A stretch of DNA of 23,263 nt, from the IMG/VR virus record IMGVR_UViG_3300028735_000271, positions 1 to 23,263 of that record. One strand, 5' to 3'. The position numbers and the translations under genes are program-made. Below, one piece after another: positions 12,744 through 19,353 of the stretch. This stretch comes from a virus. Each line of letters starts with the position of its first letter. The first letter of the stretch is position 1. The notes below the pieces were generated by a model that did not search any database, was not told where the DNA came from, and saw nothing but the letters and a program-made list of their open reading frames with translations.

Positions 12744-13289
12744 TTGATTAACGTTTACAAAAATCAAATCATAGATGCAAATGGCGTTTGCTTTAGAACC
12801 AGTGACCAGTGTTTAGAATCTCTATACCAAGGATTGTCTTTGGATGGCATGTGGTTAAGAGATTCAGACGTGGAAAAATACAATCAAACCATTGACGCAA
12901 TGGATTTGAAATGGCAGCCTTTAAAAACTCAAACACCACAAACACAAACTGATATCAATTTGATAAAAACCCTACAAAATTATTGGCTGATCCCCCAACA
13001 TTACCAACAATTCGACATTGAATCTTACGTTTTGAGTCTATGCGAAACTGATGAAGAAGTAAGCCGCGTAAATATGGAATTGGAATCTTTTAAAAAAATG
13101 AATTGGATTCCAGTGCTACAAACTCTAAAATACATTGTGGATGTGATGCGAGAAAATAGTGTGACTTGGGGTGTGGGTCGAGGATCATCAGTGGCATCAT
13201 ACGTACTGTTTCTCATTGGAGTTCACAAAATCAATTCCATACATTATCAATTGGATTTTAAAGAGTTTGCCAAAACACAAGATAAATAA
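12744..13289 (+). CDS. DnaE-like (C-family) DNA polymerase III alpha fragment
   Basis: A 181-aa protein from TTG 12744 with an AGGGG ribosome site six bases upstream; the TTG overlaps the previous TGA. Residues 137-175 match a conserved block of bacterial replicative polymerase alpha: VTWGVGRGSSVASYVLFLIG, followed by HKINSIHYQLDFKEFAK. This parallels the GPGRGSAAGSLVAY...GITDIDPL.Y.L.FERF block of DnaE. A full DnaE has over 1000 residues; PHP, fingers, the catalytic aspartates and the tail are all missing here. It cannot polymerise alone. It may be a domesticated fragment with a binding role, or a relic. Confidence 0.65.
   Translation: MINVYKNQIIDANGVCFRTSDQCLESLYQGLSLDGMWLRDSDVEKYNQTIDAMDLKWQPLKTQTPQTQTDINLIKTLQNYWLIPQHYQQFDIESYVLSLCETDEEVSRVNMELESFKKMNWIPVLQTLKYIVDVMRENSVTWGVGRGSSVASYVLFLIGVHKINSIHYQLDFKEFAKTQDK
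13281..13288 (+). promoter_or_regulatory. Late promoter GATAAATA overlapping a stop codon
   Basis: GATAAATA formed by the last two codons and TAA of the polymerase-like gene. The predicted leader of about 20 bases carries AAGAGG (13299-13304), nine bases before ATG 13314. Confidence 0.6.
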
Positions 13290-13313
13290 TACTTTAATAA
13301 GAGGTTATATAAA

Positions 13314-13772
13314 ATGGTGAGAAGTTTAAAAGGTAAAAATGTGGATTTCAATGCCATGTTGGCACGAGAAGAAAAAACAATTGCTGTCACTGGCGGTGGA
13401 GATAGAATGAATGCCCGGGGTGATCTAATTGATCGTTCTGGAAAAATTCTAAAAACCAAGGAAGAGCTGGAAAAGCAATACAGTAAGTCGGAAGCTGCTG
13501 TAAAAAATGTCAGCTTGTCTGACCGACAACTCAACAACAAAATGGAGCGTATCATACCTGGCACCGAAAAACCCAAAACACAAGCAAAAACAGTGTCGGT
13601 TACACCTGCACCTGTATCCCAAACTTCACAACAAAAGTCAATTTCTTCCAAGCCCGCATACATGGCACCTGAACCCATTCAATTAGAAGATGAAGAATTT
13701 GAAGAGATCGCACCAAGAAAAACAAAAACTAGAAGATTGATTGATCCCAAAGAATCAGGAGATGGAATCTAA
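13314..13772 (+). CDS. Conserved phage protein upstream of the co-chaperonin
   Basis: A 152-aa protein with an AAGAGG ribosome site. The N-terminal half has MVRSLKGKNVDFNAMLA and NARGDLIDRSGKILKTKEEL; the C-terminal half is low-complexity (Pro, Thr, Gln, Glu), acidic in LEDEEFEEIA and then basic in RKTKTRRL. It is probably a partly disordered virion or assembly protein. I recall similar short proteins in T4-like phages of aquatic bacteria but cannot name a function. It starts a late operon with the GroES-like gene two bases downstream. Confidence 0.65.
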   Translation: MVRSLKGKNVDFNAMLAREEKTIAVTGGGDRMNARGDLIDRSGKILKTKEELEKQYSKSEAAVKNVSLSDRQLNNKMERIIPGTEKPKTQAKTVSVTPAPVSQTSQQKSISSKPAYMAPEPIQLEDEEFEEIAPRKTKTRRLIDPKESGDGI

Positions 13773-13774
13773 AA

Positions 13775-14134
13775 ATGACTATCAGAGTTATTAATCCACA
13801 AAAAATAGAAGACATCAGAGCTATAAAAGACCACGTATTGGTCAAAAACATTGAACGTGGCTTGGAAAAAACCCATGGCGGAATTATCATTCCCGATGAT
13901 AATTTGAAAGATCATGGTATAAAACCACGCTGGGGCGAAGTTTATGCCGTGGGTCCCGAACAACAAGATGTGAAACCCGGAGATTTTGTTCTTATAGAAC
14001 ATGCTAGATGGACCCGAGGTTTGCCTGTGGAAACTGCAAAAGGAGATACCTTTTACATTCACAAAGTGGAAAACCACAGCATACTTTTGGTTTCCAATGA
14101 AGACCCTAGACGTCGACAAACACAATTTGACTGA
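13775..14134 (+). CDS. GroES-like co-chaperonin (T4 gp31 analogue)
   Basis: A 119-aa Cpn10 fold protein. AIKDHVLVKNIERG is the first strand (as IRPLHDRVIVKR in GroES), GLEKTHGGIIIPDDN is the mobile loop ending in the GGI-I-P motif that binds GroEL, and GEVYAVGPEQQDVKPGDFVL matches GKVIAVG...VKVGD in GroES. A C-terminal strand (HSILLVSN) closes the barrel. In T4, gp31 replaces GroES so that host GroEL can fold the large capsid protein. The stop overlaps the -35 box of the next promoter. Confidence 0.88.
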   Translation: MTIRVINPQKIEDIRAIKDHVLVKNIERGLEKTHGGIIIPDDNLKDHGIKPRWGEVYAVGPEQQDVKPGDFVLIEHARWTRGLPVETAKGDTFYIHKVENHSILLVSNEDPRRRQTQFD

Positions 14135-14154
14135 TAATAAAGTCGCGTTATAGT
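14127..14154 (+). promoter_or_regulatory. Sigma70-like promoter TTGACT-16-TATAGT
   Basis: TTGACT at 14127-14132 and TATAGT at 14149-14154 predict a start near 14161, about four bases before ATG 14165. No ribosome site fits. This implies host-polymerase (early or middle) expression with an ultra-short leader. Confidence 0.6.
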
Positions 14155-14164
14155 AATTAATATT

Positions 14165-14605
14165 ATGAGATACTTGACAAAACAAGGCGATCTTTTCGCC
14201 ACAAACGACGATCTAATAGCACATGGCGTAAATTGTCAAGGTGTAATGGGGGCAGGTGTGGCAAAAATAATAAAAGAACGTTTTCCTCAGGCATTTAATG
14301 ACTACCGACGTGCCTGTCAAGTGGGTAAAAAATTGGGAGATATTGAAGTTTCCGAATTGGAACCCACAAAGATCGCTCACTTGTTTACTCAACAAAACTA
14401 TGGCACAGACGGCGCCAAATATGTAAGCTATGAAGCAGTGCGTTCCTGCTTTAAAAAACTCAACTACTATTGCTCCAGATACAATGTCAAAACTGTTGCC
14501 ATGCCAAAAATCGGCGCAGGGCTAGGTGGCGGACACTGGCCCACAATTGAACGCATCCTAATTGAAGAATTTACATACCCACAAATCACCGTTTGGTATT
14601 TGTGA
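14165..14605 (+). CDS. Macro domain protein (ADP-ribose binding/hydrolase)
   Basis: A 146-aa stand-alone macro domain. The ADP-ribose pocket is HGVNCQGVMGAGVAKII near residue 19 and AMPKIGAGLGGGHWPTIERI near residue 117. Gly-Ala-Gly-Val and GAGLGG are as in the ALC1/TARG1-like macro domains, which remove ADP-ribose from proteins or from DNA; DarG antitoxins use the same fold. In a phage it may reverse ADP-ribosylation laid down by a host defence such as DarT, or handle NAD-derived metabolites. It has its own sigma70-like promoter and a terminator right behind it, so it is a monocistronic, probably early gene. Confidence 0.87.
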   Translation: MRYLTKQGDLFATNDDLIAHGVNCQGVMGAGVAKIIKERFPQAFNDYRRACQVGKKLGDIEVSELEPTKIAHLFTQQNYGTDGAKYVSYEAVRSCFKKLNYYCSRYNVKTVAMPKIGAGLGGGHWPTIERILIEEFTYPQITVWYL

Positions 14606-14622
14606 ACTGATTGCAATAACCC

Positions 14623-14650
14623 AAGCTCTCGGGACAACCGCGAGCTTTTC
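14623..14650 (+). terminator. Rho-independent terminator of the macro domain gene
   Basis: AAGCTC and GAGCTT, with inner CGG/CCG and one mismatch, form a hairpin around GACAA, ending in TTTTC. Confidence 0.75.
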
Positions 14651-14680
14651 TATCATCATGATTTAAAAAGGAGAAATGAA

Positions 14681-14848
14681 ATGGAAACGTTAAAAGTTGA
14701 AATAAGAGCCGAAAAAGGGGGCAGGCAGCATGGACACAAACATCAAAACTCTTGTAGATTGTTGAACATACTCGCTGGTATAATACAAACATATCCCAAA
14801 CTCGTTCCAGATAAAATTTCTATCAACAAACGTATGATGCCATTTTAA
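14681..14848 (+). CDS. 55-aa ORF with strong ribosome site (possibly truncated gene)
   Basis: ATG 14681 is preceded by AAGGAG at the ideal six bases, among the best ribosome sites in the window. The product starts METLKVEIRAEKGGRQHGHK and ends after 55 residues. Coding-like sequence continues beyond it in another frame to 15075, so this may be the 5' part of a gene broken by a frameshift near 14815-14848. No family recognised. Confidence 0.45.
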   Translation: METLKVEIRAEKGGRQHGHKHQNSCRLLNILAGIIQTYPKLVPDKISINKRMMPF

Positions 14849-15075
14849 AACAATTAAAACAAAAAAGAAATCAATCATTCCATTTTCAAATCGGCAATCA
14901 AAGAGACAAAGCTATAGGCGATGTTAATTGAGGTGACAAGATCATAACACTTCAATTTCAAAATGATCAAATTACACATCACATCAACAACAAAAGAATA
15001 AGTGCTACAAAATATATGAAAGGCCATATGTATGAGTTATGCCATATGTATGAGTTATGTGGCTATAACATTTGA
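14815..15075 (+). pseudogene. Frameshifted continuation of the 14681 ORF
   Basis: From 14815 a second frame reads like protein (YDAILKQLKQKRNQSFHFQI; IGNQRDKAIGDVN), meets TGA at 14929, and continues in the same frame (GDKIITLQFQNDQITHHINN; ISATKYMKGHMYEL) to TGA at 15073-15075. No start codon or ribosome site begins it. The simplest reading is one former gene (14681-15075) with a frameshift and a nonsense mutation. Confidence 0.4.
15023..15058 (+). repeat. Tandem 18-bp duplication
   Basis: GCCATATGTATGAGTTAT occurs twice in direct succession, an in-frame six-codon duplication within the decayed frame. Confidence 0.85.
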
Positions 15076-15080
15076 CATCA

Positions 15081-16607
15081 ATGAAAAATATGCTAAAATA
15101 CAGACAAAAGAAAGGTATCACATTCATGCTTTATGGTTACACACAAAATTCCAGGACTTTGGTTATTGCGGCTGCTGACACCTATGAGGAAATGCTGGAA
15201 TTCTCAAACACCTTGGGACAGTTTCCTGGTAGCCGTCAAACATCATTTGTGGATCACCTAAAGTCAGAATTCAAAGACTACCGAAAGCCAGTTTTCATTA
15301 TCCCATTTGGCAGCGACAAGCAACTTCATCAGTGGTGCGAAGGCCAAGTGGAGTTGGTGAATGCCAAAAGATGTGTGGAAATTCACCAAGCCATGATTGA
15401 AGACCTTGTGGACAACGAGGAGGACGACCGTAAGCCTCTGGAGGACGTTTTTGCTTTGAAAGATGAGGACCCCTGGGATCTTCGCAGTGAGGAACAAAAA
15501 GCTGCCGAAGCCCAAGCTGCGGCTGCTAACAAAAAGATTTCTGATCAAGTTTCCAAGAACATCAGCGGATCATCATTTGGCGGCAACAAGAGCAGAGATG
15601 TGGAAGAAACGCTTCGCATTGAAGATATCCAAAAGATCAATGAAAGTGCCATTGCAGTATCGGCTACTAAGCAATCCAAGCGTAGCAACGAAAAAATTGA
15701 AACCATTGAGGACCTGCTGACATTGGCTTCAGAATATGAAGTTGCCATGGATGCTGCTAATCCATTGCAGGGATTGGATGCTGCTACAAAGATCGAAGAG
15801 TTGGATGAAGCCCTTCAAAAATCCGCCATTGACGTCTTTAGAGAAGTCAAAATCAAAATCGTTGCTAAGAAAATTGTTGAAGAGTTCCGAGGGGAGAATT
15901 TCATCTATGCTTGGAACGACTTGTTGAGCGAGAACCCCGCAGTGGGTGGCAACTATCCCGTCTTTGAAGCACAAAGCGTTGCTGAAGGTGTTTCAGTAAG
16001 TGAGCTAAACGAAATTCTCCCGGCTATTGACAAGAGAATTGAAACAATCAGCGGAGGCATTTTTGTTTTCAAGGGAGACAGAAACGTTTGCGATGCAATT
16101 CTGCAAAAACATGGCTTGAAGCAAGTTAAAGAAATTGTTCACAAGTGGGCTAAGAGAGATGCAATTCCCGATGACATGGAAATCACACCCAAAGATTTCG
16201 CCCGAGCACTGGCAGGGGATGGCACGTCAACCATGGCCATAACTGGATCATGGGGCAAAGAAAAAGTCAGCAAAACAGTTGACGAGTATGATTTGGAAAA
16301 TGCCTTTGAAATTGATCTCACAACGTTGGCTTTGACCTCAATCACCAAAGATCAACTGGCAGCACCTCACAAAGTCAGTTTGGAGAACATTGATATTGAA
16401 TTGGATCTATGGTCCGCAACCGTATCAGTGCCACAGAACAACATCTTGCTCAAGAGCAACAAGCGTATCACAGTGATTTCCACTGAAGATCTACAACACC
16501 ATCGCAAGGTCAATGGCGGACACATTATTGTGGGCCACAAAAACGGTAGCTCTATCTTCGTAAATCACGACAAGAAGCTAGTGGAAATCAAAGTCAAATA
16601 TGACTGA
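15081..16607 (+). CDS. Large unknown phage protein
   Basis: About 508 aa from ATG 15081. ATG 15126, behind GAAAGG, is another good start, giving MLYGYTQNSRTLVIAAADTY. Regions: an N-terminal alpha/beta part to residue 120; an acidic, Ala-rich linker (DNEEDDRKPLEDVFALKDED; EEQKAAEAQAAAANKK) likely coiled coil or disordered; helical segments to 260; an alpha/beta part with SVSELNEILPAIDKRIETIS; and a C-terminal beta part ending GGHIIVGHKNGSSIFVNHDK. No known family or catalytic motif. It uses GAG, AAG and GAC codons more than its AT-rich neighbours, suggesting high expression or a different origin. Confidence 0.75.
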   Translation: MKNMLKYRQKKGITFMLYGYTQNSRTLVIAAADTYEEMLEFSNTLGQFPGSRQTSFVDHLKSEFKDYRKPVFIIPFGSDKQLHQWCEGQVELVNAKRCVEIHQAMIEDLVDNEEDDRKPLEDVFALKDEDPWDLRSEEQKAAEAQAAAANKKISDQVSKNISGSSFGGNKSRDVEETLRIEDIQKINESAIAVSATKQSKRSNEKIETIEDLLTLASEYEVAMDAANPLQGLDAATKIEELDEALQKSAIDVFREVKIKIVAKKIVEEFRGENFIYAWNDLLSENPAVGGNYPVFEAQSVAEGVSVSELNEILPAIDKRIETISGGIFVFKGDRNVCDAILQKHGLKQVKEIVHKWAKRDAIPDDMEITPKDFARALAGDGTSTMAITGSWGKEKVSKTVDEYDLENAFEIDLTTLALTSITKDQLAAPHKVSLENIDIELDLWSATVSVPQNNILLKSNKRITVISTEDLQHHRKVNGGHIIVGHKNGSSIFVNHDKKLVEIKVKYD

Positions 16608-16844
16608 TCCAGATGTCAAATGGGCCGGAGTTGTGAACCTATATCATGAATTGACAATAAAATTTGAATCCTATGAAAGCTAGATTAAAAAAATCATACC
16701 ACCTGCATTGGCATACCTATTCAACACCCAAACGTATGTTCTTAACCTAGTTTCCCAATGACTTAGAAAACCAATGACATTGAAATTGAAAACCAAACAA
16801 CCTGCTCACTTCATAGAATATGATATGAAAAATTAAGTATTGTC

Positions 16845-16852
16845 AGTAAATA
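16845..16852 (+). promoter_or_regulatory. Late promoter AGTAAATA
   Basis: AGTAAATA, then four bases and ATG 16857. The predicted +1 falls within one base of the start codon. Confidence 0.6.
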
Positions 16853-16856
16853 TGGT

Positions 16857-17399
16857 ATGAGCATTTTCTTACCGGATAACGTAGTCATACCAGAAACAGC
16901 TGATGACAATCTATATTTTCTCAATGGCATTGGACATGTTTGGCCATTTGAACTAACGGACAACAATTCTGTTGTGTTTGAAATAGGTGGATATGAGTTT
17001 AATGTTCTACAAAAAAGACTTTGGACTATTCATCCTGGAATTGATTTAAGTCAGTTTTGGAACCCCAAACAATTTTTAAGATTGACACTTTGGCTCACTG
17101 AAGAAGCATGGACCCCGCCGGAATTGAGTTTTAGAAATGGATTAAAGAGATTGCCAGTGGAATGGCGAACAAGAATCAGAGTTGCAGGACCAAATTACGT
17201 CCCCGATCCTGTGCTAAACAATTCAATCTATTGCAGACCAGGCAACACAAACCAAGCTTGGAATGAACATTTGATAATTGTGAAAAGTTCTGGAGAATAT
17301 TTTTTGAATATTGAAAACAATTTAGCTTACAAATATCCAGTGGACTATGATTATTGGGGCGGCATATGGTATCAATTGGTGACAAATTATGACTTCTAG
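16857..17399 (+). CDS. Structural-looking protein, paralogue of the next gene
   Basis: A 180-aa beta-rich protein, rich in Trp, Asn and Pro. It shares a layout with the 138-aa product of the next gene: an early strand block (FEIGGYEFNVLQKR), a LRLTLWLTEEAWTPPELSF block matching LSLKLWISEMPWNKPPAFQF there, and GEYFLNIENNLAYK matching GKYYVNIQNLENK. Two tandem jelly-roll-like virion or fibre accessory proteins are a reasonable reading; the family is not recognised. It has a late promoter with near-leaderless geometry. It overlaps the next gene by 11 bases. Confidence 0.7.
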   Translation: MSIFLPDNVVIPETADDNLYFLNGIGHVWPFELTDNNSVVFEIGGYEFNVLQKRLWTIHPGIDLSQFWNPKQFLRLTLWLTEEAWTPPELSFRNGLKRLPVEWRTRIRVAGPNYVPDPVLNNSIYCRPGNTNQAWNEHLIIVKSSGEYFLNIENNLAYKYPVDYDYWGGIWYQLVTNYDF

Positions 17400-17805
17400 T
17401 TGGCCCTCTAACGTATTTCCATCAGAATTCTCTTTCAATCAAATAATTGTGATTGATCCTGATAAAGGTGAGATTGGCACTTTCTTTCCCATTGAAATTC
17501 ATCCCACATCCTATTTGGAAATTTCTGCACAACAAAGGCCGGGACCCCAGGACTTGAGTTTGAAACTTTGGATCAGCGAAATGCCCTGGAACAAGCCACC
17601 CGCTTTTCAATTTCCTCCAAAGGATAAATTCTTTGATATATCTAAAACTCCATTAAATTTGAGAATAGGATTTTTTGCTCTGCCACTGCCTGAAGTTAAC
17701 AAATACCGATACATCAAACTCATACCCGGAAAGTATTATGTAAATATTCAAAACTTGGAAAACAAAGTTAACAGAGCTCGAGTGATAATCAAAACAGGAA
17801 CATGA
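17389..17805 (+). CDS. Structural-looking protein, shorter paralogue
   Basis: A 138-aa protein whose ATG lies inside the last codons of the preceding gene. The shared blocks (PGPQDLSLKLWISEMPW; PGKYYVNIQNLENK) show a duplication. The N-terminal block has GEIGTFFPIEIHPTSYLEIS, typical of a beta-sandwich. No known function; probably a virion component translated with its neighbour. The kinase gene follows one base after its stop. Confidence 0.7.
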   Translation: MTSSWPSNVFPSEFSFNQIIVIDPDKGEIGTFFPIEIHPTSYLEISAQQRPGPQDLSLKLWISEMPWNKPPAFQFPPKDKFFDISKTPLNLRIGFFALPLPEVNKYRYIKLIPGKYYVNIQNLENKVNRARVIIKTGT

Positions 17806-17806
17806 T

Positions 17807-18313
17807 ATGAAAATAAATGAAATTAAAAAGCCACTGAGAAGCATTATGCTTGTTGGTTTGCCAGGCAGCGGCAAAAGCACATGGATTAAAAATTTCATGA
17901 GCGATAAAAACCCGTCTCAATGGGTAATTGCTTCCACTGATGACATTTTAGAAAAATGGGGCAAAGAAAAGGGCTTGAATTACAATCAAGCATTTCAACA
18001 GCTGAATTTCAAAGCAGTGGCGGCACAAATGAATCAAGACATTCAAGATGCCGTAAAAAATGGCAAAAATATCATTTTTGATCAAACCAATATGAATCAA
18101 AAAAGCCGTAGAAGCAAGCTACAAATGCTTCCTGCTACCTATACCCGAGAAGCTGTGGTGTTTTCTATTCCTGATGCGGAACTCAAAGCCAGATTATACA
18201 AACGAGAAAAAGAAACTGGCAAAAAGATTCCGTCTAATGTTATCGACTCCATGGCTCGCAGCTATGAAGCGCCTACCAAAGCGGAATTTGATAAAATCAC
18301 ATATGTAAAATAA
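17807..18313 (+). CDS. P-loop polynucleotide kinase-like ATPase
   Basis: A 168-aa P-loop kinase of the AAA_33/polynucleotide-kinase group. Walker A is MLVGLPGSGKSTWI (residues 14-27), the substrate-side acidic motif is VIASTDDILEKWG, and a Walker B-like strand is NIIFDQTNMNQKSRR, a pattern seen in the T4 Pnk kinase domain (STDD...; D-x-T-N). A lid region has RLYKREKETGKKIPSNVI. The C-terminal HAD phosphatase of T4 Pnk is missing. It may phosphorylate 5' ends of RNA or DNA. It is followed by a strong terminator. Confidence 0.82.
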   Translation: MKINEIKKPLRSIMLVGLPGSGKSTWIKNFMSDKNPSQWVIASTDDILEKWGKEKGLNYNQAFQQLNFKAVAAQMNQDIQDAVKNGKNIIFDQTNMNQKSRRSKLQMLPATYTREAVVFSIPDAELKARLYKREKETGKKIPSNVIDSMARSYEAPTKAEFDKITYVK

Positions 18314-18319
18314 AAAATA

Positions 18320-18342
18320 GGGCATTGTTGCCCCATTTTTTT
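18320..18342 (+). terminator. Bidirectional rho-independent terminator
   Basis: GGGCA-TTGT-TGCCC followed by CATTTTTTT on the plus strand. On the minus strand the same stem is followed by TATTTTTTATTTT. It ends the kinase gene and the convergent small membrane gene. Confidence 0.8.
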
Positions 18343-18455
18343 CACATTCCCAGTTTGCTTTTTAAGCCTTCAACTTTATCCTTAACCCATGCTGGCTGAG
18401 GAAGAAAATTCCAACCAATAACAAGACCAGTTGCTAATCCAAGTAGAAACCACAT
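18342..18455 (-). CDS. 37-aa small membrane protein
   Basis: ATG 18455 is preceded by GGAAAAGGAAT, a good ribosome site. The product MWFLLGLATGLVIGWNFLPQ is one hydrophobic span with GxxxG-like glycines, followed by a basic, soluble tail (AWVKDKVEGLKSKLGM). Tiny proteins of this form (hydrophobic start, then WNxLPQPxWV) occur in T4-like phages as I remember; function unknown. It shares a bidirectional terminator with the kinase gene. Confidence 0.65.
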   Translation of the reverse strand: MWFLLGLATGLVIGWNFLPQPAWVKDKVEGLKSKLGM

Positions 18456-18514
18456 ATTCCTTTTCCTTTACAAATACTATTTTAATAGCAAGTTCACTGA
18501 AATTTGTCAATTTC

Positions 18515-18522
18515 AGTAAATA
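18515..18522 (+). promoter_or_regulatory. Late promoter, leaderless geometry with GTG
   Basis: AGTAAATA, five bases (TTTAT), then GTG 18528. An overlapping ATG at 18526 is out of frame. Confidence 0.6.
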
Positions 18523-18527
18523 TTTAT

Positions 18528-19082
18528 GTGGCCATTAAAAATATAACTCCAAAACTTTTTTATAAATCATTTCCCTATAAAGTGGTTTTAAAGCGTGGCA
18601 ATAATACAGTTCAACAAATTGAAAAAGATTTAATTGCAACTCACCTTCCCTGGAAAAGAGTCAAAGCTTGGGGAGAACCCATAGACCGTTGGTATATGAG
18701 CGATGTGAGTCAACGCGATCACGTGGTTAATAACTATGCTAAATTTGTTTTGGAAATGAGTTCACCGCATTCTGAAGGCCATTTGCAGGCAATGATTGAA
18801 GGTGAGACCAGTATCTTTCGTGATCACAAATATTTCTCCACTTACAAATACGCCATAAAATTCTCCAATATCAAAGGATGGAATGCACATGGTGAAAAAA
18901 GCTGCTGGTTGTTGAAAACTTTATGCGGGCAAGGACTACATCCCGGCGTTGACTATGAGCTTCGTCGTAGGGTTCATTTGATTCTATACACCAATCAAGA
19001 CGACTTGGTAGTGTTACTAAAACTTTATCACAGTGATTCCATTTTGGAAATCATAACAGTCAAACAACCAAGCGACTTTTGA
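18528..19082 (+). CDS. Unknown phage protein
   Basis: A 184-aa protein. The frame is open upstream (TTG at 18504), but the late promoter lies inside that extension and its predicted +1 coincides with GTG 18528, so that start is chosen. The sequence is basic and beta/alpha mixed: KLFYKSFPYKVVLKRGNN, DRWYMSDVSQRDHVVNNY, an RDHKYFSTYKYAIKFS block, and LRRRVHLILYTNQDDLVVLL. No family recognised. Its stop codon TGA is immediately followed by the TGAAC start of repeat copy 3. Confidence 0.65.
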   Translation: MAIKNITPKLFYKSFPYKVVLKRGNNTVQQIEKDLIATHLPWKRVKAWGEPIDRWYMSDVSQRDHVVNNYAKFVLEMSSPHSEGHLQAMIEGETSIFRDHKYFSTYKYAIKFSNIKGWNAHGEKSCWLLKTLCGQGLHPGVDYELRRRVHLILYTNQDDLVVLLKLYHSDSILEIITVKQPSDF

Positions 19083-19343
19083 TGAACTACCAAAGATCAA
19101 AAACCCTTGACTTCAAGAGCCCGCGTGCTCAAGAACTTTTCACGCTTCACAGACGCATCACTAACGGAATCACGTAATTCAACCACGCAAGCGGCGTCTT
19201 CCCGTGCTTTAATTAGGGGCTGTTACAGCCCTATTTTTCATATTTATATTCAATACGAAAACGCATACAAAAACAGGGGTAAAAGTCACCGTGTATCCAA
19301 GCGACTAAAGATCGCTGGGTTTTTTAGGTGACGATTTTGATAA
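19083..19343 (+). ncRNA. HEARO/omega-RNA-like repeat element, copy 3
   Basis: It begins at an ATGAAC junction. Nearly the same as copy 2 through hairpin 2 (GAGCCCGCGTGCTC), TTTTCACGCTTCACAGACGC, AATCACGTAATTCAACCACG and GGCGTCTTCCCGTGC. Its terminal hairpin GGGCTG-TTA-CAGCCC (19217-19231) differs from copy 2 by changes on both sides that keep pairing. TATTTATATT and ACAAAAACAGGGGTAAA follow. The 3' part ends in a terminator-like hairpin, AGCGA-CTAAAGA-TCGCT then GGGTTTTTT (19300-19325). It fills the space between one gene's stop codon and the next gene's late promoter. Its last bases overlap that promoter. No ORF inside. Confidence 0.67.
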
Positions 19344-19346
19344 ATA
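19339..19346 (+). promoter_or_regulatory. Late promoter GATAAATA at the element's right end
   Basis: GATAAATA, seven bases, then ATG 19354; predicted +1 near 19352. The box overlaps the last conserved bases of repeat copy 3. Confidence 0.6.
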
Positions 19347-19353
19347 TTTGGTT

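Larger units (their letters stand above)
12110..12747 (+). pseudogene. Decayed coding region with stops and frameshifts
   Basis: No intact gene in 660 bases, but coding-like fragments on one strand. GTG 12110 begins a 20-codon ORF right behind a late promoter. From 12214 a single frame continues to 12747, interrupted by TAG at 12301 and TGA at 12421 and 12532. Parts look like real protein (MTFVPDFQAFFNTEF; FEYAIKKSAFGWKVSYTIP; CDAEVDAKISPQTHPLFDEF). A neighbouring frame around 12480-12555 also reads sensibly (SDSGVSYVYYGTGIEKLP), so frameshifts are likely. The last segment ends in TGA overlapping the TTG start of the next gene, as intact coupled genes do. The original product is not recognised. 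Confidence 0.5.

Noticed and set aside
12301-12747. TGA or TAG recoding to explain interrupted frames
   Set aside because: TGA ends several clearly intact genes here (gp13-like, gp14-like, GroES-like, 22390), so it works as a stop; decay is simpler.
16651-16760. TTGACA followed by a 29-codon ORF at 16673
   Set aside because: The ATG lies only 22 bases after TTGACA, leaving no room for a -10, and there is no ribosome site or recognisable product.
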